Shown: one piece after another, positions 57,431 to 64,000 of the stretch
Layout of the letters: the number at the start of each line of letters is the position of its first letter
Numbering within the stretch: position 1 is the first letter of the stretch
DNA from: Pseudarthrobacter sp. W1I19
Lineage (GTDB): Bacteria; Actinomycetota; Actinomycetes; Actinomycetales; Micrococcaceae
Assembly (NCBI RefSeq): GCF_030817835.1
Contig: NZ_JAUSZR010000001.1
Location: 3,968,001-4,032,000, forward strand
Direction of reading: 5' to 3'
DNA length: 64,000 bases
Position numbers and translations under genes: made by a program
Notes under the pieces: generated by a model
Databases searched by the model: none
Told to the model about the DNA's origin: nothing
Seen by the model: only the letters and a program-made list of their open reading frames with translations

Positions 57431-58327
57431 ATGGCTCTCCTCGAACTACCTCTCAAAAACAAGCAGAAGAAGGAAGCACCTGCAGAGGATGCTTTGACGG
57501 GCACCACAGGCACCCGCTTCTCCCGGCACCTCATCCTGTGCCTGGTTGGCCTGGTGATGCTCTACCCTCTGCTGTGGCTGATCTCGAGCTCGTTCAAGCC
57601 CAGCAATGACATCTTCCGGCAGCTTGGGCTGTGGCCTGAAAACTGGGACTTCAGCAACTACGCCCAGGGCTGGACCGCCCTGGACCAGCCCTTCCATGTC
57701 TACCTGATCAACTCACTGATCGTGGTGGTGTTCTCGATCGTGGGCAACATCTTCTCCTGTGCCCTGGCTGCCTACGCCTTCGCCCGGATGGAGTTCACCG
57801 GCCGGAAGCTGTTCTTCGCGCTGATGCTGGGAACCCTCATGCTCCCCGGCCACGTGCTCCTGGTGCCGCAGTACATCATCTTTTCGCAGCTCGGCTGGCT
57901 GGACACCTACCTGCCGCTGATCGTTCCCAACTTCATGGCCACCAACGCCTTCTTTATCTTCCTGATGGTCCAGTTCATGAAGGCGCTGCCCAAGGAACTC
58001 GACGACGCAGCGCAAATCGATGGCTGCGGCCCATTCCGGACCTTCCTGCGAGTCATCCTGCCGCTCTGCGTACCGGCGATGGCCACCACCGCCATCTTCA
58101 CGTTCATCTCCACCTGGAACGAGTTCTTTGGTCCCCTGCTGTACATCCAGAACCAAGACCTTTATACAGTTCCCCTGGCGCTGCGGGCCTTTATGGACTC
58201 CGAAGGCCAGAGCATGTGGGGACCCATGTTCGCCATGTCAGTGGTGTCCATCGCCCCGATCATCGGCTTCTTCATCGCCGGGCAGAAGTACCTCATTAAC
58301 GGCATCGCCACCACCGGCCTGAAGTAG
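57431..58327 (+). CDS. Sugar ABC transporter permease (MalG type)
   Basis: 298 residues with six membrane segments and the MalG-type EAA loop PKELDDAAQIDGCGPFRTFLRVILPLCVPA, ending in the typical QKYLINGIATTGLK tail. It forms the translocation pore with the upstream permease, nine bases away. Its last codons form the first unit of a short imperfect tandem repeat that continues past the stop. Confidence 0.94.
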   Translation: MALLELPLKNKQKKEAPAEDALTGTTGTRFSRHLILCLVGLVMLYPLLWLISSSFKPSNDIFRQLGLWPENWDFSNYAQGWTALDQPFHVYLINSLIVVVFSIVGNIFSCALAAYAFARMEFTGRKLFFALMLGTLMLPGHVLLVPQYIIFSQLGWLDTYLPLIVPNFMATNAFFIFLMVQFMKALPKELDDAAQIDGCGPFRTFLRVILPLCVPAMATTAIFTFISTWNEFFGPLLYIQNQDLYTVPLALRAFMDSEGQSMWGPMFAMSVVSIAPIIGFFIAGQKYLINGIATTGLK

Positions 58328-58392
58328 CACAGGTCTGAAGTAATGCAGGCCTCAAGCAGCGCAGCCTGAAGTACTGCAGGCCTGCAGCGGCG
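58318..58392 (+). repeat. Imperfect ~16-bp tandem repeat across permease stop codon
   Basis: Units of the form CCTGAAGTANNGCAGG: 58318-58333, 58334-58349, 58350-58364 and 58365-58380, with a partial unit to 58392. The first includes the stop codon of the MalG-type permease. It probably arose by slippage duplication of the gene end. Confidence 0.75.
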
Positions 58393-58525
58393 CCGTCCGA
58401 ACCGGGAACGGACTGAACCACAGACCGGGAACCATCTCCGCACGCATCATCAGCACATCAACCATCCCTCATTGAACGTGCCCGGGCCGGAGGCTGCCCG
58501 CGCACAAAAACAAAGGAGTTTTTGT

Positions 58526-60544
58526 ATGAGTTTGCGACGCCTTCTCGGCGCGGCCACCGCCGTCGCCCTCCTGGGAAGCCTGACGGCGGTTCCAGCCGCC
58601 ACCGCTGCCCCGCCCAATACCCTGCAACAACCAGGTGCCATCCCCGCAACTCCCGCACCGGCCGCTGACGCCGCCACGGAGGCGATGTGGAAGCAGACCC
58701 CGGACGGCTTCGCTGCGCTGCCCGGCTACGGCCTGGCCGGAACCACCGGCGGGCAGTCGGGGCGGATTGTCACCGCGTCCACCATCCAGGAGCTACAGGA
58801 CTTTGCCGCGGCGCCCGAACCGCTGGTCATCTTCATCAGCGGCAGCCTGAAAGCCACGGATTACATCAAGATCCCGGTGGCCGCGAACAAGAGCTTCATC
58901 GGCACCGGCGCGGGCGCGGAGGTGGTGAACGCCGGCTTCAAGCTCATCAACACCTCCAACGTCATCTTCCGGAACTTCACCATCCGCGACGCCTATATTC
59001 CAGGCGACTGGGACGGCAAAACCCCGCAAAACGACCGCGACGGCATCCAGATCGACACCACGCACCACGTCTGGGTGGACCACATGAAGATCCAGCGAAT
59101 GGGCGACGGCCTGATCGACACCCGCAAGGACTCGGACCTGGTCACCTACTCCTGGAACGTGTTCGCGGACAACAACAAGGCCCTGGGCGTGGGCTGGACA
59201 GCCAACGCCGTAACCCGTATGACCATCCACCACAACTGGATACGCAACACCACACAGCGGAACTTCAGCCTCGACAACACCGCTGCAGCGCACGTCTACA
59301 ACAACTACCTGCAGGACATCGGCCAGTACGGCATGATGGGCCGCAATGCCGCCAAGGTGGTCCTGGAAGCCAACAGCTTCAGCGCCGTCCAGGACCCGAT
59401 TGTGGCCAAGGATCCTGCCACCGAGGTGGTCAACCGGGACAACGTCTTCAACGGCACCCGCGGCCGCAAGGACAGCGTGGGGACCGCCTTTGACCCATCG
59501 CAGAACTACAGCTACCAAAAAGATGACGCTGGCCGCGTACCGGAAATTGTTGCCGCCGGCGCAGGCCCGCGGGAGAACAACGCCCCAAACAACACCACCA
59601 ACATCACCGTTGCCCTTGATGGAACCGGCGACTTTGGCAGCCTGCAGGCCGCGATCGGCTCCATCCCCAGCGGCAGCACCCTCCCCCGCACCATCACCGT
59701 CAAACCCGGCACCTACCGGGAATCGGTGAACATCTGGGCGGACCGTCCGAACCTGACCCTGCAGGGCGCAACAGCCAACCCGGCCGACGTCGTCATCAGC
59801 TACGACCTGCCGGCCAACGGCGCGAAGTTCTTTGGCGGCACCTGGGGCGCGGGCGGCAGCGCCACCCTTAACGTCCTCGCCGAGGGCACCACCATCCGGA
59901 ACCTCACCGTGGAAAACGCTTATGACGAGGCCGCCAACGGAGGAAGCCAGGCGCTCGCCGTTCGGACTGTGGCGGACCGGGTAACGTTCGACGGCACCCG
60001 CTTCCTGGGCAACCAGGACACCTACCTGGCGGACACCACCGGCCGCGACGCCACTGCCCGCACCTATCTCAGGAACTGCTATATCGAGGGCGACGTGGAC
60101 TTCATTTACGGCCGGGGAACGGCGGTCCTGGACAGCTGCACCATCCATTCCCTGGACCGCGGCAGCGACACCAACAACGGCTACATCGTGGCCCCGAGCA
60201 CCAAGAACTCCAACCCGTACGGCATCCTGATCGCCAACAGCACCCTGACCTCCGATGCCGCCCCGGGCACCGTCAGCCTCGGGCGCCCCTGGTTCGCCAG
60301 CAGCGATCCGGACGCCCACCCGATGGCCGTCATCCGGGACTCCGTCCTGGGCAGCCACATCGCGGTCCGCGGCTGGGCCGACATGAGCGGGCATGCCTGG
60401 ACCGAGGGCAGGTTTGCCGAATTCAACAACACCGGCCCGGGCGCTTACGTCAATGAATTCCACCCGCATCTCAGCCCGGAAGGGTCCGCCAAGTTCACCG
60501 TGGAAACCTTCCTCGGCGACTGGACCCCGGCGGGACGTGGTTGA
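58526..60544 (+). CDS. Secreted pectate lyase (PL1)-pectin methylesterase (CE8) fusion
   Basis: 672 residues. Sec signal peptide (residues 1-~28, MSLRRLLGAATAVALLGS, cleavage near ATA-AP). PL1 beta-helix at ~55-345 with DGIQIDTTHHVWVDH, DGLIDTRKDSDLVTYSWNVF and the HHNWIRNTTQRN region holding the catalytic Arg. The CE8 domain (~358-670) keeps Gln475, the GNQDTY motif (Asp498), DFIYG (Asp525) and LGRPW (Arg587), so both active sites look intact. De-esterification supplies the lyase with its substrate. AAAGGAG site before ATG 58526. Confidence 0.94.
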   Translation: MSLRRLLGAATAVALLGSLTAVPAATAAPPNTLQQPGAIPATPAPAADAATEAMWKQTPDGFAALPGYGLAGTTGGQSGRIVTASTIQELQDFAAAPEPLVIFISGSLKATDYIKIPVAANKSFIGTGAGAEVVNAGFKLINTSNVIFRNFTIRDAYIPGDWDGKTPQNDRDGIQIDTTHHVWVDHMKIQRMGDGLIDTRKDSDLVTYSWNVFADNNKALGVGWTANAVTRMTIHHNWIRNTTQRNFSLDNTAAAHVYNNYLQDIGQYGMMGRNAAKVVLEANSFSAVQDPIVAKDPATEVVNRDNVFNGTRGRKDSVGTAFDPSQNYSYQKDDAGRVPEIVAAGAGPRENNAPNNTTNITVALDGTGDFGSLQAAIGSIPSGSTLPRTITVKPGTYRESVNIWADRPNLTLQGATANPADVVISYDLPANGAKFFGGTWGAGGSATLNVLAEGTTIRNLTVENAYDEAANGGSQALAVRTVADRVTFDGTRFLGNQDTYLADTTGRDATARTYLRNCYIEGDVDFIYGRGTAVLDSCTIHSLDRGSDTNNGYIVAPSTKNSNPYGILIANSTLTSDAAPGTVSLGRPWFASSDPDAHPMAVIRDSVLGSHIAVRGWADMSGHAWTEGRFAEFNNTGPGAYVNEFHPHLSPEGSAKFTVETFLGDWTPAGRG

Positions 60545-60545
60545 G

Positions 60546-62018
60546 ATGGCTGAAGCATCGGGAATGAGCGTCCGACGGCGGAGCCTCCTTGCGGCGGGCC
60601 TGGCAGGTGGCGCTGTGGTCGCGTCCGGCCTGCTGGGCCCGGCAGCCAGGGCCGGGGGGCCCGTGGGACTGGACGCCGCCGTCGGCTCCAACGGCTTTGC
60701 CGAAGCCGGGCTTCCAGTGGGCCAGGCTCTTGGCGGTAACGCCTGGGCCGGAGCACCGACGGGCTATGCCGGCGTCGCAGCCCATGGCCGCGAAGGCGCT
60801 ACCGGCGGGACAGGAGGGGCTCTGGTCCACGCATTTACCCCGGACCAGCTCCGCACCTATGCCAAGAGCCCTGACCCGCTGGTGGTGATCCTGCACGGCG
60901 AACTGGCCTTCCCTCATTATGAAAAGCTGACGGTGACATCCAACAAGTCCTTCCTGGGGGCTGGCGTTGGAACTGCAGTGGTGAATGCCGGGTTCAAACT
61001 GGTGTACGTCTCCAACGTGGTGTTCCGGAACTTCACCGTGCGGGATTCCTACATCCCGGGTGATTTCGAGGGAAAACGCCCCGATAATGACCGGGACGGG
61101 ATCCAGATGGACACCTCCACGCACGTCTGGGTGGACCACATGCACTTCACCCGGCTGGGCGACGGCCTGGTGGACATCCGGAAGGACTGCGACAACGTCA
61201 CCCTGTCCTGGAACGTTTTCTCAGATCACAACAAGGCGCTGGGCGAAGGATGGACCTCCAACGTGGTCACCCGGCTCACCCTGCACCACAACTGGATCCG
61301 GAACACCCACCAGCGCAACGCCAGCCTGGACAACACCGCGGCGTCCCATGTTTACAACAACTACCTGGAGGACATCTCCAGCTACGGGATGCTGGGGCGC
61401 AACGCGGCCCTGCTGGTGGTGGAGGGCAACTACTTCCGGGACGTCCGGAACCCGCTCCATCACCAGGGGACGGGCGGTGAACTGGTGGCGCGGGACAACA
61501 TCTTTGAAGCATGCACCGGCAACACCGGCCAGGAACGCGGGCCCGCCTTTGATCCATCGGCGGCGTATTCCTACGAGCTCGCGCCAACACCGGCTGTGCC
61601 GTCACTCGTCCGCAGCTTCGGCGGTCCGCTGGGCGGGACGGCACCCGCGGCCGCACGCGTCATCACCGTGGCCCTGGACGGCAGCGGGGATTACGCAAGC
61701 ATCCGGGCGGCCGTGGGGGCGATCCCTTCCAACAACGCCGGTCCGGTTACGGTGCTGGTCCAGCCAGGCACCTACCGAGAGCCCGCCGTGATTTGGGGCG
61801 ACAGGCGCAACGTCACCTTGGCGGGGGCCACCGGAAATGCCGCCGACGTGGTGCTGACCAACAGCGAGGGCGTCACCCTGCTCGTGGCCGCTGACCAAAC
61901 CACAGTCAAGGACCTGACGGTCACATCGGACACCCCGCAGGGCGGCAACGTCCTGCGCACCACCGGCAGTAACGTGTCCTACTCCAACGTCACGGTTCTC
62001 AACGGAACATCTGGATAA
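60546..62018 (+). CDS. Pectate lyase (PL1) with truncated methylesterase domain
   Basis: 490 residues, a tandem paralogue of the gene just upstream. A twin-arginine signal (SVRRRSLLAAGLAGGAVVASGLL) suggests Tat export. The PL1 domain (~95-345) keeps DGIQMDTSTHVWVDH and HHNWIRNTHQRN, so lyase activity is expected. From residue 371 it follows the CE8 domain (VALDGSGDYASIRAAVGAIP, QPGTYREPAVIWGDRRNVTLAGAT) but ends at 490 (NVTVLNGTSG), just where the paralogue has its catalytic QDT. The esterase is therefore inactive. Start ATG 60546; ATG 60564 is possible. Confidence 0.9.
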   Translation: MAEASGMSVRRRSLLAAGLAGGAVVASGLLGPAARAGGPVGLDAAVGSNGFAEAGLPVGQALGGNAWAGAPTGYAGVAAHGREGATGGTGGALVHAFTPDQLRTYAKSPDPLVVILHGELAFPHYEKLTVTSNKSFLGAGVGTAVVNAGFKLVYVSNVVFRNFTVRDSYIPGDFEGKRPDNDRDGIQMDTSTHVWVDHMHFTRLGDGLVDIRKDCDNVTLSWNVFSDHNKALGEGWTSNVVTRLTLHHNWIRNTHQRNASLDNTAASHVYNNYLEDISSYGMLGRNAALLVVEGNYFRDVRNPLHHQGTGGELVARDNIFEACTGNTGQERGPAFDPSAAYSYELAPTPAVPSLVRSFGGPLGGTAPAAARVITVALDGSGDYASIRAAVGAIPSNNAGPVTVLVQPGTYREPAVIWGDRRNVTLAGATGNAADVVLTNSEGVTLLVAADQTTVKDLTVTSDTPQGGNVLRTTGSNVSYSNVTVLNGTSG

Positions 62019-62102
62019 GGGCTGGCCAACGTTCTTGAACTGCTACTAGTCTTCAAGAACGGCCCGCAACCGGGAGCCCCAAGGCAATCACGAGGAGCGA
62101 AG

Positions 62103-62315
62103 TTGTCCAACCACACGTACAGCATTTCTGAAATTGTCGGCACGTCGGATCAGGGAGTGGACGACGCCGTCCGCAACGGTATCGCCAAGGCCTCCCAGAC
62201 ACTGCGCAACCTTGACTGGTTCGAAGTGAAAGAAATCCGGGGGCACCTGGAAGACGGCAAGATCGCTGACTGGCAGGTGACCATCAAGCTCGGCTTCCGG
62301 CTCGAAGAACAGTAA
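62103..62315 (+). CDS. Dodecin flavin-binding protein
   Basis: 70 residues, full dodecin length, with the family pattern SISEIVGTSDQGVDDAVRNGIAKASQTLRNLDWFEVKEIRGHLEDGKIADWQVTIKLGFRLE, including the Trp that stacks on flavin and the GFRLE end. Dodecamers store FMN or CoA in actinobacteria. TTG start at 62103 with an AGGAGCG site. Confidence 0.94.
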   Translation: MSNHTYSISEIVGTSDQGVDDAVRNGIAKASQTLRNLDWFEVKEIRGHLEDGKIADWQVTIKLGFRLEEQ

Positions 62316-62324
62316 TTTCGAAGA

Positions 62325-62385
62325 CAACTGACCCGCAGTAAACGTCGCGAAACCCGAAACACGGACGTTATCTGCGGGTCAGTTG
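62325..62385. terminator. Long hairpin between dodecin gene and small gene
   Basis: 22-nt arms 62325-62346 and 62364-62385 pair at 20 of 22 positions (core CAACTGACCCGCAG with CTGCGGGTCAGTTG). No T-run on either side. It is probably a bidirectional terminator or a REP-like element. Confidence 0.65.
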
Positions 62386-62399
62386 GGGTTAAGCAGGAC

Positions 62400-62615
62400 C
62401 TAGTTAGCCGAGACAGTGCCCGCTGTCCGCCGCCGCCACACGGTGGGGACGCCGTCGAACGCTGGAAACACGTGGCCTTCGAAGAAGGACAGCACGGTGT
62501 GCGGATCGTGGTCGGGGCTCCAGAGACCGGACACGGGGCAGTGTGAGCCGGTGGCGGTGGAGGGAGTGCCGGCGGGCGAGGCCTGGCGTTCCTTGAGCAG
62601 TGCGATGCGTTTCAT
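62400..62615 (-). CDS. Small protein, YjzC-like C-terminus
   Basis: 71 residues. The central HCPVSGLWSPDHD segment and FFEGHVFPAFDGVPTVWRRR ending resemble small YjzC-type proteins (Gly-containing turn, FP, terminal VW-K/R). The similarity is weak and no function is known. ATG 62615 is preferred (AAGGATGG 8 nt upstream) over ATG 62627. Confidence 0.6.
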   Translation of the reverse strand: MKRIALLKERQASPAGTPSTATGSHCPVSGLWSPDHDPHTVLSFFEGHVFPAFDGVPTVWRRRTAGTVSAN

Positions 62616-62734
62616 CGTTGAGACCATCCTTGGGTAAGCAGTTCGTGCTTCCAGCCTAGGAAGGCGGCAACAGCTTCCCAATGGGCTCCTGGCCAGAATC
62701 AGCGTGCGGAGCTGGCCAAATGTACAGCGACGTT

Positions 62735-63646
62735 TTACTCGCCGGTTTCCACAACGGCGGCCGGAGCCTCCGCCGTCGGAAACTGCGGCTGCCCGTTGCC
62801 GGCGTCGGCGTCGGCTCCAAGGCTGCCCAGCAAGGCGAGGGCATCCGACGACGGCGAGCCGGGCCGGGCGGAATAGATCCGAAGCGTCTGGTCGGGATCG
62901 TCCGGGAGGACGAGGCTTTCAAAGTTCAGTTCGAGGTCCCCGACAGCGGGGTGGTGCAGGCGTACTGTCCCGGCGGACCGGCTGGCCACGCGGTGGCCCG
63001 CCCACCATTGCCGGAAGTGTTCGCTGTTGACCGCCAGTTCACCCACCAGCTGGTTGGCCTGCGGGTCATTCGGGTGCCGGCCAACATCGAGGCGGAGCGC
63101 TCCTGCGGCCTCTGCGGCCACCGCCTTCCAGTCGCGGAACAGGTCCCGGGCGGCGGGGTCGAGAATGAGCCAGCGGGTGAGATTCCTTTCCGCCGCCGGC
63201 AGCGCCGGGAACTCCGTGAAGAGCAGGAAGGCCAGCCGGTTCCCGGCCAGTACATCGCTGCGGCGCCCCAGCACCATGGCCCCCACGCCGCCCACAGCTT
63301 CCAGCAGATGGCGCAGCGCAGGGCGGACGGCCTGCGCCGGTTGCCCGCCCGCCCGCGGTGCCGCGGCGCAGTTCTCCAGCAGGTCCATCATGTGCGCGTG
63401 CTCGCTGCTGCTGAGCCGGAGTGCCCGGGACACGGCGTCCAGTACCGTGCGTGAAGGGTGGATGTTCCGGCCTTGCTCCAGGCGGACGTAGTAGTCCGTG
63501 CTGACTCCCGCCAGCCGGGCCACCTCCTCGCGCCGCAGTCCCGGCACCCTCCGGGCACCGGATGCGGTCCCCGCACCGATGTCCTCCGGGCTCAGCCGGG
63601 ACCGCATGGCTTTGAGGAATTTTCCGAACTCGGCGCTTTGACCCAT
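62735..63646 (-). CDS. XRE/MmyB-like transcriptional regulator
   Basis: 303 residues. N-terminal XRE helix-turn-helix (VPGLRREEVARLAGVSTDYYVRLEQGRNIHPSRTVLDAVSRALRLSSSEH) and a C-terminal MmyB-like ligand domain (RSDVLAGNRLAFLLFTEFPALPAAERNLTRWLILDPAARDLFRDW; LHHPAVGDLELNFESLVLPDDPDQTLRIYSA). Divergent from an aldo/keto reductase, the common arrangement for this family, with a matching palindrome between them. ATG 63646 is chosen (CACAAT 7 nt upstream); ATG 63655 is possible. Confidence 0.9.
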   Translation of the reverse strand: MGQSAEFGKFLKAMRSRLSPEDIGAGTASGARRVPGLRREEVARLAGVSTDYYVRLEQGRNIHPSRTVLDAVSRALRLSSSEHAHMMDLLENCAAAPRAGGQPAQAVRPALRHLLEAVGGVGAMVLGRRSDVLAGNRLAFLLFTEFPALPAAERNLTRWLILDPAARDLFRDWKAVAAEAAGALRLDVGRHPNDPQANQLVGELAVNSEHFRQWWAGHRVASRSAGTVRLHHPAVGDLELNFESLVLPDDPDQTLRIYSARPGSPSSDALALLGSLGADADAGNGQPQFPTAEAPAAVVETGE

Positions 63647-63713
63647 GCAGACCATTGTGACCCGCGCAGTCCACCAGGTTCTACCGCCGGCCACCCGCTT
63701 TCCACAACGAAGG

Positions 63714-63730
63714 TAGGACTGGCAGTCCTA
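63714..63730. promoter_or_regulatory. Palindromic operator between XRE regulator and AKR
   Basis: TAGGACTGGCAGTCCTA: perfect 7-bp arms, 3-bp centre, in the divergent region. Likely binding site of the XRE/MmyB-like regulator. Confidence 0.7.
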
Positions 63731-63771
63731 GGAAAAACAAGATCAGCCTTGCTTACTGACATGGCGGCTAA

Positions 63772-64000
<229 letters not shown>

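Noticed and set aside
58793..60691. Long minus-strand frame across the lyase-esterase gene
   Set aside because: It is an antisense shadow: Val/Gly-rich translation, no motif, and the plus strand carries signal peptide and both active sites.

Overview
The window is high-GC (well above 60%) actinobacterial chromosome, most like Arthrobacter/Pseudarthrobacter. The signs are desferrioxamine genes, NHEJ Ku/LigD, a fused FruA, DUF3618/holin-like/YihY envelope genes, frequent GTG/TTG starts, and many promoters whose -10 lies only 6 nt before the start codon. I see no rRNA, tRNA, CRISPR array, insertion sequence or prophage. Both ends cut a gene: an Ala-rich hypothetical on the left and an aldo/keto reductase on the right.

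Layout. 1-4.8 kb: envelope/stress genes (hypothetical, holin-like, DUF3618, YihY, CsbD, Dps). 4.9-14.5 kb: mixed metabolism and transport (O-methyltransferase, thiamine-binding protein, TetR regulator, AzlCD exporter, DoxX-like protein, family III CoA-transferase, GDPD, DUF445, PxpA, EcsC). 14.6-20.3 kb: MFS transporter, a LacI-operator-controlled HAD phosphatase/mutase plus GH65 disaccharide phosphorylase unit, and an esterase. 20.6-25.4 kb: DUF6458 protein, then the fructose PTS operon fruR-fruK-fruA-ptsH. 25.5-31.1 kb: SRPBCC and methyltransferase pair, then divergent ku and ligD. 31.6-35.3 kb: MHS-type MFS transporter, FUSC-like membrane protein, SDR. 35.4-40.8 kb: complete desABCD desferrioxamine operon with an iron box at its start. 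41-45.4 kb: small proteins, thioredoxin-reductase-like enzyme, GNAT, acyltransferase-3, DUF1304. 45.4-51.3 kb: a four-carbon acid-sugar cluster (otnK, ltnD, GntP permease, FBA-type aldolase) divergent from its FadR-type regulator, with two matching operators. 51.3-62.0 kb: a pectin/arabinan locus. One arm encodes DUF6807, GH43 and LacI. The other encodes a sugar ABC importer without an ATPase gene, a pectate lyase-pectin methylesterase fusion, and a tandem paralogue whose esterase domain stops just before its catalytic residues. 62.1-64 kb: dodecin, a small protein, and an XRE regulator divergent from an aldo/keto reductase.

How the parts work together. Much of the window serves use of plant-derived carbon: pectin depolymerisation and uptake, acid-sugar catabolism, disaccharide phosphorolysis and fructose uptake, each next to its own regulator or operator. 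The rest covers iron acquisition, DNA repair and envelope or starvation stress. Two signals cross gene boundaries. A 12-bp palindrome (TAAG-N4-CTTA type) is fused to the -10 of several stress or membrane genes. A dispersed repeat containing TTTCGACAAGCTCAACCACC occurs once inside the fruA coding sequence and twice in tandem beside otnK.
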